64,000 nucleotides of DNA from contig OZ245872.1 in the NCBI GenBank assembly GCA_965229345.1, positions 1,240,001 to 1,304,000 on the forward strand, written 5' to 3'. Below the pieces are notes generated by a model. The model saw only the letters and a program-made list of their open reading frames with translations. It was not told where the DNA came from and did not search any database. This DNA comes from PBB1 sp965229345. GTDB lineage: Bacteria > Pseudomonadota > Gammaproteobacteria > Burkholderiales > Burkholderiaceae_C. Below are positions 52,961-63,010 of the stretch, piece by piece; position 1 is the stretch's first letter, and the number at the start of each line of letters is the position of its first letter. The position numbers and the translations under genes were made by a program.

Positions 52961-54301
52961 ATGACACCGATACGAGTTGGCCTTCTGGGCATCGGCACCG
53001 TGGGCAGCGGCACCTTCCATGTGCTGCGTCGCAACCAGACTGAAATCACCCGCCGAGCGGGTCGCGGCATCGAGATCACGATGGTCGCCGACCTGGACAC
53101 CGCGCGTGCCAAGGCAGTGGTGGCGGACCTGGGAGTGCAAGACAGCGTGCGCGTGGTGGCCGATGCACGCGAGGTGATGGCGAACCCCGACATCGACATC
53201 GTGGTCGAGCTGATCGGTGGCTATGGCATCGCCCGCACGCTGGTGCTCGAAGCGATTGCCGCCGGCAAGCATGTGGTCACGGCCAACAAGGCGCTGCTGG
53301 CGGTGCACGGCACCGAGATCTTTGCCGCGGCGCGCGACAAGGGCGTGGTCGTTGCCTTCGAAGCCGCAGTGGCCGGTGGCATCCCCATCATCAAGGCGCT
53401 GCGCGAAGGGCTGACGGCCAACCGCATCCAGTGGATCGCCGGGATCATCAACGGCACCACCAATTTCATCCTGTCGGAAATGCGCGCCAAGGGCCTGGAT
53501 TTCGGCGTGGTGCTCAAGCAGGCGCAGGCGCTCGGCTACGCCGAAGCCGACCCGACCTTCGACATCGAAGGCGTCGACGCGGCCCACAAGCTGACGCTGA
53601 TGAGTGCGATCGCATTCGGCATCCCTGTTCAGTTCGACAAGGCGCACGTCGAAGGCATCACGACGCTGGCTGCGGCCGACATCGCCTATGCCGAGCACCT
53701 GGGTTACCGCATCAAGCTGCTGGGCATCACCAAGCAGACAAGCGCCGGCATCGAGCTGCGCGTGCACCCGACGCTGGTCCCTGCCAAGCGCCTGATCGCG
53801 AATGTCGAAGGCGCGATGAATGCGGTCATGGTGCAAGGCGACGCCGTGGGCAGCACGCTCTACTACGGCAAGGGCGCGGGTTCCGAGCCGACCGCCTCGG
53901 CGGTGATCGCCGACCTGGTCGACATCACCCGGCTGCACACCGCCGACCCGCACCACCGCGTGCCGCACCTCGCGTTCCAGCACGATGCGCTGAGCGCCAC
54001 GCCGATCCTGCCGATGGAGGCGACCGTCACCGCCTGCTACCTGCGCCTGCAGGTGACTGACGAGGCCGGCGTGCTGGCCCGCATCGCCGGCATCCTGGCC
54101 GAGAACCGCATCTCGATCGACGCCCTGCTGCAGCGGCCGAACGATGGCGGTGCGGCGGATAACGCCCAAGCCCGCACCGACGTGATCATCCTGACGCACG
54201 ACACCGTCGAAGGCGAGATGAACCGCGCGATCGCGCAGATGCAGGCGCTGCCCACGGTGCTGGCCCCGATCGTGCGCATCCGCAAGGAAGAACTCAGTTG
54301 A
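52961..54301 (+). CDS. hom: Homoserine dehydrogenase
   Basis: Hom reduces aspartate semialdehyde to homoserine for threonine, methionine and isoleucine synthesis. The 446-residue protein has the NAD(P) motif LGIGTVGSGT, TANKALLA, the substrate block GIINGTTNFIL and ADPTFDIEGVDAAHK. A C-terminal ACT domain (VTDEAGVLARIAGILAE) gives allosteric control, usually by threonine. The stop overlaps the TTG start of thrC. Confidence 0.97.
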   Translation: MTPIRVGLLGIGTVGSGTFHVLRRNQTEITRRAGRGIEITMVADLDTARAKAVVADLGVQDSVRVVADAREVMANPDIDIVVELIGGYGIARTLVLEAIAAGKHVVTANKALLAVHGTEIFAAARDKGVVVAFEAAVAGGIPIIKALREGLTANRIQWIAGIINGTTNFILSEMRAKGLDFGVVLKQAQALGYAEADPTFDIEGVDAAHKLTLMSAIAFGIPVQFDKAHVEGITTLAAADIAYAEHLGYRIKLLGITKQTSAGIELRVHPTLVPAKRLIANVEGAMNAVMVQGDAVGSTLYYGKGAGSEPTASAVIADLVDITRLHTADPHHRVPHLAFQHDALSATPILPMEATVTACYLRLQVTDEAGVLARIAGILAENRISIDALLQRPNDGGAADNAQARTDVIILTHDTVEGEMNRAIAQMQALPTVLAPIVRIRKEELS

Positions 54302-55740
54302 ACTACCTCAGCACACGAGGCGACCCTTCGCGTCACGATCCACCCCGAGGCTTCTCCGACATCCTGCTCGAGGGCCTGGCGCCCGACGGCGGTCTGTACC
54401 TGCCCGAGTCTTACCCGAAGGTCGATGACGCCACCCTCGCGCGCTGGCGTGGTCTGAGCTACGCCGATCTCGCGTTCGAGATCCTGTCGCTCTACATCAC
54501 CGACATTCCGGCCGACGACCTGCGCACGCTGGTGCGCAAGACCTACACGCCCGCCATCTTCGGTACCGCCGAGATCACGCCGCTCAAGCCGCTCGACCGC
54601 GCTGTGAGCGCGGACAGCGGCACCGATGTCTACCTGCAGGCGCTGTCCAACGGCCCGACGCTCGCCTTCAAGGACATGGCGATGCAATTGCTGGGCAACC
54701 TGTTCGAGTACGAACTGGGGCGCCGTGGCGAAGTGCTGAACATCCTTGGCGCCACCTCGGGCGACACCGGCAGCGCTGCCGAGTACGCGATGCGCGGCAA
54801 GCACGGCGTCAAGGTGTTCATGCTGAGCCCGAACGGCCGGATGAGCCCGTTTCAGCAGGCACAGATGTTCAGCCTGCAGGACGCCAACATCCACAACATC
54901 GCTGTCGATGGCGTGTTCGACGACTGCCAGGACATCGTCAAGGCGGTGTCGAACGACCTGGCGTTCAAGCGCCAGCACCGCATCGGCACCGTCAACTCGA
55001 TCAACTGGGCGCGGCTGCTGGCGCAGGTGGTTTATTACTTCGCCGGTTACTTGCAAGCCACGCGATCGAATGATCAGCAGGTCAGCTTCGCGGTGCCCTC
55101 GGGCAACTTCGGCAACATCTGCGCCGGCCATGTCGCGCGGATGATGGGCCTGCCCATCCACAAGCTGGTGCTGGCCACCAACGAGAACAACGTGCTCGAC
55201 GAGTTCTTCCGCACCGGCACCTACCGCGTGCGCGGCAGCGCCGAGACGCATGAGACCTCGAGCCCGTCGATGGACATCTCGAAGGCCAGCAACTTCGAGC
55301 GCTTCGTGTTCGACCTGCTGGGCCGCGATGCTGCGCGCACGAAGCAGCTGTTCAAGACCGAGGTCGAGCAGCACGGCTCGTTCACCCTCAGTGCCGACGA
55401 GTTCGCCCACATCGCCAGCTTCGGCTTCGTCTCGGGGGCCAGCACCCATGCCGACCGCCTCGCCACGATCCGCGACACGTACCAGCGCTTCGGCGTGGTC
55501 ATCGACACCCACACCGCCGATGGATTGAAAGTGGCGCGCGAGCACCTCGATGCCGGCGTGCCGATGCTGGTGCTGGAAACGGCCCTGCCGGCCAAGTTCG
55601 CCGAGACCATCGTCGAAGCCATTGGCGTGCAGCCCGACCGCCCCGCCGCGATGCGCGGCATCGAAGACCTGCCCAAGCGCTTCGTCGTGATGCCGGTGGA
55701 CACGCAGGCGGTGAAGGCTTACCTCAGCGCCCACGTCTGA
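54298..55740 (+). CDS. thrC: Threonine synthase
   Basis: ThrC converts O-phosphohomoserine to threonine. The 480-residue PLP enzyme starts NYLSTRGDPS and has the PLP-Lys in NGPTLAFKDMAMQ, then GATSGDTGSAAEYAM. PSGNFGNICAGHVA is a further family mark. The start codon is TTG overlapping the hom stop (TTGA), so hom and thrC are coupled. It is followed by moeA after 6 bases. Confidence 0.97.
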   Translation: MNYLSTRGDPSRHDPPRGFSDILLEGLAPDGGLYLPESYPKVDDATLARWRGLSYADLAFEILSLYITDIPADDLRTLVRKTYTPAIFGTAEITPLKPLDRAVSADSGTDVYLQALSNGPTLAFKDMAMQLLGNLFEYELGRRGEVLNILGATSGDTGSAAEYAMRGKHGVKVFMLSPNGRMSPFQQAQMFSLQDANIHNIAVDGVFDDCQDIVKAVSNDLAFKRQHRIGTVNSINWARLLAQVVYYFAGYLQATRSNDQQVSFAVPSGNFGNICAGHVARMMGLPIHKLVLATNENNVLDEFFRTGTYRVRGSAETHETSSPSMDISKASNFERFVFDLLGRDAARTKQLFKTEVEQHGSFTLSADEFAHIASFGFVSGASTHADRLATIRDTYQRFGVVIDTHTADGLKVAREHLDAGVPMLVLETALPAKFAETIVEAIGVQPDRPAAMRGIEDLPKRFVVMPVDTQAVKAYLSAHV

Positions 55741-55746
55741 CGGACC

Positions 55747-57051
55747 ATGGTCGCGCCGCTCCAGCCGTCCGCCACGCCGACACCAGCGCGCCCGCCGCTG
55801 ATGAGCCTGGACGACGCGCTCGCCAGGCTGATGCAAGCGGTGCGGCCGTTCGAGGCGGCGCAGGCGCTGCAGGTATCGACCTTCGACGCGCTCGGGCGCG
55901 TGCTGGCGGCCGATGTCCGCTCCTTGGTCGACGTACCGCCGGCGGACAACTCCGCGATGGACGGCTACGCGATGCGCTGCGCCGACGTGCCTGCTGCGGG
56001 CACCATGCTCCCAGTGAGCCAGCGCATCCCGGCGGGCGTGGTCGGCGAGCCGCTCGTGCCTGGCACCGCCGCGCGCATCTTCACCGGTGCCCAGGTGCCG
56101 CTGGGGGCCGACGCGGTGGTGATGCAGGAGCAGTGCACCGCGGTCGGTGACATCACAGCGGGTGGCGCGGTGCGCGTCGACACCGTGCCACGGTTGGGGC
56201 TGGCAATCCGCTGCCGGGGTGAAGACGTGCGCGCTGGTTCGGTCGTGCTGCCCGCTGGCACGCGGCTGACACCGCAGGCGCTGGGTCTGGCCGCGTCGGC
56301 TGGTGCCGCCACGCTCGCCGTCGCCCGCCGGCCGCGCGTCGCGCTGTTTTCCACCGGTGACGAACTGGTGATGCCGGGTGAGGTGGCGCCCGAGCAGATG
56401 AAGCCGGGTGCGATCTACAACTCGAACCGCTACACCCTGCGCGCGCTGATCCAGGCGCTGGGCTGCGAGTGCACCGACCTCGGCAACGTGCCCGACCGGC
56501 TCGACGCCACCCGCGAGGCCCTGCGCCGCGCCGCGCGCGACCACGACCTGATCGTCACCAGCGGCGGCGTGTCGGTCGGCGAGGAAGACCACATCAAGCC
56601 GGCCGTCGAGGCCGAAGGCCGTCTTGATCTGTGGCAGATGTCTATGAAGCCCGGCAAGCCGCTCGCGTTCGGCGTGGTCCGGCGCAGCGCGGTTTCGCCG
56701 GAGCAGGACCTGGCGTACTTCATCGGCCTGCCCGGCAATCCGGTGTCGAGCTTTGTCACCTTCTTTCTGGTCGTGCGGCCGGTGCTGCTGCACCTGCAGG
56801 GCGTGCTCGACTGGCAGGTGCGCCCCACACCGATGCGCGCTGATTTCGACTGGCCACGCGCCGACAAACGCCGCGAGTTCCTGCGCGTGCGCCGAAACGA
56901 CCGTGGCGGTCTCGACCTGTTCCCCAGCCAGGGCTCCGGTGTGCTGACCTCAGCGGTGTGGGGCGACGGCGTGGTCGACAACCCGGCGGGCGAGGTCATC
57001 CGCGCTGGTGACACAGTGAACTACCTGCCGTTCTCGGAACTGCTGTCGTGA
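55747..57051 (+). CDS. moeA: Molybdopterin molybdenumtransferase
   Basis: MoeA inserts molybdate into adenylated molybdopterin. The 434-residue protein has the domain marks PPADNSAMDGYA, ARIFTGAQVPLGADAVVMQE, TSGGVSVGEEDHIK and GLPGNPVSSFVTF, then a C-terminal beta domain. It lies 6 bases after thrC and overlaps moaD by 4 bases (GTGA). Confidence 0.96.
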   Translation: MVAPLQPSATPTPARPPLMSLDDALARLMQAVRPFEAAQALQVSTFDALGRVLAADVRSLVDVPPADNSAMDGYAMRCADVPAAGTMLPVSQRIPAGVVGEPLVPGTAARIFTGAQVPLGADAVVMQEQCTAVGDITAGGAVRVDTVPRLGLAIRCRGEDVRAGSVVLPAGTRLTPQALGLAASAGAATLAVARRPRVALFSTGDELVMPGEVAPEQMKPGAIYNSNRYTLRALIQALGCECTDLGNVPDRLDATREALRRAARDHDLIVTSGGVSVGEEDHIKPAVEAEGRLDLWQMSMKPGKPLAFGVVRRSAVSPEQDLAYFIGLPGNPVSSFVTFFLVVRPVLLHLQGVLDWQVRPTPMRADFDWPRADKRREFLRVRRNDRGGLDLFPSQGSGVLTSAVWGDGVVDNPAGEVIRAGDTVNYLPFSELLS

Positions 57052-57299
57052 AGGTTCAGGTGCGCTATTTCGCGTCGATCCGCGAAGCGCTCGGGGACGG
57101 GGAGTCGATCGACATGCACCAGGGCGCGACAGTCCGTGAGGTGCGTGACCAACTGATCGCGTCCAGCCCCGGGCATGCGATCGCTCTGGCGCGCGGCAAG
57201 TCGCTGCGGTGTGCCCTGAACCAATCCCTGTGCGATGAATCGGAAGTGATCATTGCTGATGCCGAATTGGCTTTCTTCCCTCCGGTCACCGGCGGGTAG
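57048..57299 (+). CDS. moaD: Molybdopterin synthase sulfur carrier subunit
   Basis: MoaD is the small ubiquitin-like subunit that donates sulfur through a C-terminal thiocarboxylate. The 83-residue protein begins VQVRYFASIREAL and ends in FFPPVTGG with the essential Gly-Gly. The start is GTG overlapping moeA. Its partner moaE is not next; a 130-codon unrelated ORF lies between them. Confidence 0.95.
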   Translation: MKVQVRYFASIREALGDGESIDMHQGATVREVRDQLIASSPGHAIALARGKSLRCALNQSLCDESEVIIADAELAFFPPVTGG

Positions 57300-57351
57300 G
57301 TCGCCTTAAACCTGCGGTAACAAGCAATTCCCATCAGCCTTGGAGAAAGCA

Positions 57352-57744
57352 ATGCCCGTCTACATGCTCAACGTGCACCGCCGAAACCATCAAAAACTTT
57401 ATGGGCCTGGGGCTTTCTTCGATCTGAATCAGGACGGCCAACAAGCAACATTGCTTTTAGATATCCGGCCGCAGCAGGAATGTCTGGTGGTCTCGTACAG
57501 CGAAGCCAAAGGTCAACAAAAAGACCCAGAGCTTGAGTTCAGTACGTACCTATTTGAAAGAGCAGAACCTATGGAAAGTGAAGAGACTGGCGTCTTTTGT
57601 CGCGTGTTCTTTGGATCGAGAAAAAGCTCCGTGACCATGTTGAAAAGCACCGCGATTAAAACGCCAATGTACGCGCCGTTCTTTAGCAAGATTGGGCATT
57701 TCAAGCAGCGCTCGGTCGTCAAAGGTTTGCTCGATACTCATTGA
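57352..57744 (+). CDS. Orphan ORF inserted between moaD and moaE
   Basis: I do not recognise this 130-residue protein. It has no signal peptide or membrane segment and is mixed in character, with a basic C-terminal part (KTPMYAPFFSKIGHFKQRS). The DNA is visibly richer in A and T, and its codons use more A/T at third positions than its neighbours, which suggests transfer. GGAG lies 6 bases before the ATG at 57352. It sits within the moeA-moaD-moaE run, 52 bases after moaD and 34 bases before moaE. Confidence 0.65.
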   Translation: MPVYMLNVHRRNHQKLYGPGAFFDLNQDGQQATLLLDIRPQQECLVVSYSEAKGQQKDPELEFSTYLFERAEPMESEETGVFCRVFFGSRKSSVTMLKSTAIKTPMYAPFFSKIGHFKQRSVVKGLLDTH

Positions 57745-57778
57745 TGAAATTGAGCGAAGCTGGAGTGAGTGCGTGTCC

Positions 57779-58264
57779 ATGACCGTCAGCATCCAGACCG
57801 CCGACTTCGACCTCAGCACCGAGGTCGCTGCCTTGCGTGCTGCCGATCCTGGCGTCGGTGCGGTGGCCAGCTTCGTCGGCTGCGTGCGCGACCGCAATGA
57901 CGGCGTGGGGGTCAGCGCGATGGAGCTCGAGCACTACCCCGGTATGACCGAGAAGTCGATCGAATCGATGATCGACGCGGCCCGCCAGCGCTTCGACATC
58001 CGCGGTGTGCGCGTGATCCACCGGGTGGGCCGGCTGCAGCCACAGGACCAGATCGTGCTGGTGGCGGTGAGTTCGGCGCACCGTGGTACGGCGTTCCAGG
58101 CCTGCGAGTTCCTGATGGACTACCTGAAGACGCAGGCGCCGTTCTGGAAAAAGGAAACCACGCCCGAGGGCGCCCGCTGGGTCGATGCGCGGGTCAGCGA
58201 CGAGCAGGCGATGGCGCGATGGAAGCTTCCCCCTGCCGGGGCGGCCGTGGAGCGCGCGGCATGA
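57779..58264 (+). CDS. moaE: Molybdopterin synthase catalytic subunit
   Basis: MoaE is the large catalytic subunit of molybdopterin synthase, using MoaD thiocarboxylate to sulfurate precursor Z. The 161-residue protein has ASFVGCVRDRNDG, LEHYPGMTEKSI, RVIHRVGRL and SAHRGTAFQACEFLMDYLKTQ, then the active-site KKETTPEGARWV. The ATG at 57779 is the family start. Its stop overlaps crcB by 4 bases (ATGA). Confidence 0.96.
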   Translation: MTVSIQTADFDLSTEVAALRAADPGVGAVASFVGCVRDRNDGVGVSAMELEHYPGMTEKSIESMIDAARQRFDIRGVRVIHRVGRLQPQDQIVLVAVSSAHRGTAFQACEFLMDYLKTQAPFWKKETTPEGARWVDARVSDEQAMARWKLPPAGAAVERAA

Positions 58265-58650
58265 ATGCCGGCTTCCCCTGGGCGCAGCTCCTTGCCGTCG
58301 CGCTCGGCTCGGCGGCGGGCGGCGTCTTGCGCTGGGTGGTGCAGCTCTGGCTGAACGCGCGCTGGGCCGGCTTTCCGCTGGGCACGCTGGTGGTCAACTG
58401 CGTCGGCGGGCTGTTGATCGGTGTGGCGCTGGCCTGGTTCGCGCGCTCGCCGAACGAGGTGCTGCGCCTGCTGCTGGTGACCGGCTTCCTGGGCGGTCTG
58501 ACCACCTTCTCGGCGTTCACCGGTGAATCGCTGACGCTGCTGCAGCGTGGCGATGTGGGCTGGGCGCTGGCGCACAGCGCGGCGCACCTGCTGGGCGCGC
58601 TGGCCTGCTGCGCGATCGGTTTCCGCCTGGCAAAGACACTGCTGGCCTGA
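58261..58650 (+). CDS. crcB: Fluoride channel CrcB
   Basis: CrcB (Fluc) is a small membrane channel that expels fluoride. The 129-residue protein has four hydrophobic helices and the family patterns GGVLRW, GTLVVNCVGG and GGLTTFSAFTGE, which include the Asn and Phe residues lining the pore. It overlaps moaE by 4 bases and therefore has no room for its own fluoride riboswitch. Confidence 0.93.
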   Translation: MNAGFPWAQLLAVALGSAAGGVLRWVVQLWLNARWAGFPLGTLVVNCVGGLLIGVALAWFARSPNEVLRLLLVTGFLGGLTTFSAFTGESLTLLQRGDVGWALAHSAAHLLGALACCAIGFRLAKTLLA

Positions 58651-58718
58651 GCGGTCGCACCCGGCGCGCCGAGAACGGCGCACACTTGATCCCGATCAAG
58701 CCGTGGCCCGCTGCACGC

Positions 58719-58744
58719 CTTGAAATGCGCCGTTGTCCCCTCAA
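58719..58744 (+). promoter_or_regulatory. Heat-shock (sigma32) promoter of clpB
   Basis: CTTGAAA (58719-58725) is followed after 11 bases by CCCCTCAA (58737-58744). This matches the sigma32 pattern CTTGAAA, 11-16 bases, CCCCATNT closely. It lies 27 bases before the clpB ATG, which has an AGGAGGA ribosome site. Confidence 0.8.
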
Positions 58745-58771
58745 CTTCGAGGGAATAGGAGGACATTTCCA

Positions 58772-61384
<2,613 letters not shown>

Positions 61385-61396
61385 GAAGGGGGAAGC

Positions 61397-61412
61397 TTTC
61401 TGCTGCGCGGGC
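61397..61412. repeat. Copy 2 of a short intergenic repeat motif
   Basis: TTTCTGCTGCGCGGGC matches 32135-32150 with one difference and lies at the start of a longer palindrome in the gap between the convergent clpB and Roadblock-type genes. Confidence 0.5.
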
Positions 61413-61478
61413 CGATCTGACGCTTCCGGTGCTCACCGTACGCCTGTACGGCTCCGCTCCTCGGCGTCACCTCGGCCC
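61409..61478. repeat. 70-base imperfect palindrome between clpB and the Roadblock-type gene
   Basis: The ends GGGCCGA (61409-61415) and TCGGCCC (61472-61478) pair perfectly. TGACGC and GCGTCA pair further in, and the centre is CCGTAC (61436-61441) with GTACGG (61446-61451). It lies in the 133-base gap after clpB and is followed by a GACGAAATCTTCG stretch. It may be a dispersed repeat, a terminator, or both. Confidence 0.55.
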
Positions 61479-61517
61479 GCTCGCGACGAAATCTTCGCCC
61501 TTCTCTGCGAAGACTGC

Positions 61518-62831
61518 TCAGCGGTCCAGCAAGGGGTCGAGCCGCTCGATCTGCAGCCGGGCGAGCGTCAGGTTGGCGTTCGTTCGGTCGAGCACGGTGA
61601 TCAGCGCCATGCCGCTGTGCTTGTCCACCGAGCGCAGCAGCAGGTGGTGCGAGCCCAACGTGATCGCGGCATCGGGCAGCGTGTGGCCGAGGCCGAGCGC
61701 CCGGCTGCTGGCGCCCATCGCCGACAGGATGCTGCGACCCTGGCGTGCCAGTTCGGCCGGTGGTGCCCCCGAGCCCGAGCTGGCCACGGGCAGGCCGGAG
61801 CCGATGTCGAACACGCAACAGCCGACCACGCCATTGAGCTCGCAGATCTGGTGCACGTAGACATCGAGCACCTCGTCGTGCATCGGTTCCGGCTTGGACA
61901 ACACATCAGGCATGGGCCGCAGCGGCAGCATGTTGGTGGGTGCGAACGCGGTGCTGTCGATGCCCATCGGCACGGTGTCTTGTGACGCCGGGGTGCGGAC
62001 CGGTGCGGGTGCCGCCGAGGCTGTGCGTGCTGGCGCGGGGGTGGGTCCAGGCGCAGCGGCCGTGCCGCGCATGCGATTCCAGGTGCCGTTGATGAAGTTC
62101 CAGGCGTCGGCCGGCCGCGTGACCACCGGTGTCGTGCGCAGCGTGATGGCGGTGCCGCGCACCATTTCCTGGCCTTGTGCGACCAGCGTGGCGTTGTTGG
62201 TCAGCGGCAGCAGCAGCAGCTGGCGGTTGTGCCAGGGGCTGCGAATCACTTCTTCATGCCAGGGCCGCAAGGTGGTGTTCAGGGTGGCAGCCGGCAACGA
62301 GCCGACCATCATCACGCCGAGCTGGCTGAAGGCCAGCAGCGTGCGCGCGACACCGTGGGCCGTGGCCGCATCGCTGGTGTCGGCGACGTCGGTCGAATAG
62401 AGCCGCAGGACCTGCTGCGCCGTCAGCGGCACATCGACATAGTCGATGGAGGCCAGCGGTGTGCCCTGGCCCTGCCGGCGCAGCATCAGTTTGTGCACCG
62501 GGCGGCTGCAGGCGGCAGCGATGCCGCGCAGCAGCTGCCGCGACGAGCGGGTGCCGAGATCGTGAACGGCGACGAAATCCGGCCGCAGGTGCTCGAACTG
62601 CTGTTGCAGTGCCTCGCCGGGTGCGCAGGAAACGAACAGTTCGCGCACGTGGTTGTCGACGGCCCGGCCGATGTCCTGCTGCGTCGCGGCACGCTCCAGT
62701 TCTTCGCGGTTCATCACCTGGGTCGCCAGCGCGGTCTGTGCGCGGGTCGATTCCCAGCCGTCGTTTTCCATCGGTGCGGTCTCGCGGTAGTCGGGATAGG
62801 GGTTGCCGGTGCGGCTGCTGTAATTGCTCAT
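61518..62831 (-). CDS. Hypothetical protein with Roadblock/LC7-like C-terminal domain
   Basis: This is a 437-residue protein. Residues 1-260 have no domain I recognise. A Pro/Ala-rich linker follows (about 265-300), and then a C-terminal domain of about 115 residues that resembles Roadblock/LC7 folds (VYVHQICELNGVVGCCVFDIGSGLPVAS, then HHLLLRSVDKHSGMALITVLDR). Roadblock proteins often regulate small GTPases or motility. No GTPase is adjacent. The ATG at 62831 begins MSNYSSRTG. It converges on clpB and is divergent from nadB across 179 bases. Confidence 0.7.
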   Translation of the reverse strand: MSNYSSRTGNPYPDYRETAPMENDGWESTRAQTALATQVMNREELERAATQQDIGRAVDNHVRELFVSCAPGEALQQQFEHLRPDFVAVHDLGTRSSRQLLRGIAAACSRPVHKLMLRRQGQGTPLASIDYVDVPLTAQQVLRLYSTDVADTSDAATAHGVARTLLAFSQLGVMMVGSLPAATLNTTLRPWHEEVIRSPWHNRQLLLLPLTNNATLVAQGQEMVRGTAITLRTTPVVTRPADAWNFINGTWNRMRGTAAAPGPTPAPARTASAAPAPVRTPASQDTVPMGIDSTAFAPTNMLPLRPMPDVLSKPEPMHDEVLDVYVHQICELNGVVGCCVFDIGSGLPVASSGSGAPPAELARQGRSILSAMGASSRALGLGHTLPDAAITLGSHHLLLRSVDKHSGMALITVLDRTNANLTLARLQIERLDPLLDR

Positions 62832-63010
62832 GGGGCCCTCGTCGCAAGGTCGATGGGTGAGTGAGGCGGATGCTGGCACAGTCGCGCAGCGGAAGCCACC
62901 CCCTCGAGGCCGCGCCCGGGGACGGGCGGTCTGGTGACAGGGGCGTCGATAGAATCGATCGATGTCATCGAGCCCTCATTTCCTCTGCTGGCGGCATCGT
63001 GCCGACTGCC

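Noticed and set aside
54037..56793. A 918-codon open frame antisense to hom, thrC and moeA
   Set aside because: It is a high-GC shadow: its sequence is rich in His, Arg, Gln and Asp with no domain, and three well-supported genes occupy the other strand.
58216..58261. Possible fluoride riboswitch before crcB
   Set aside because: crcB overlaps moaE by 4 bases, so there is no leader in which one could fold.
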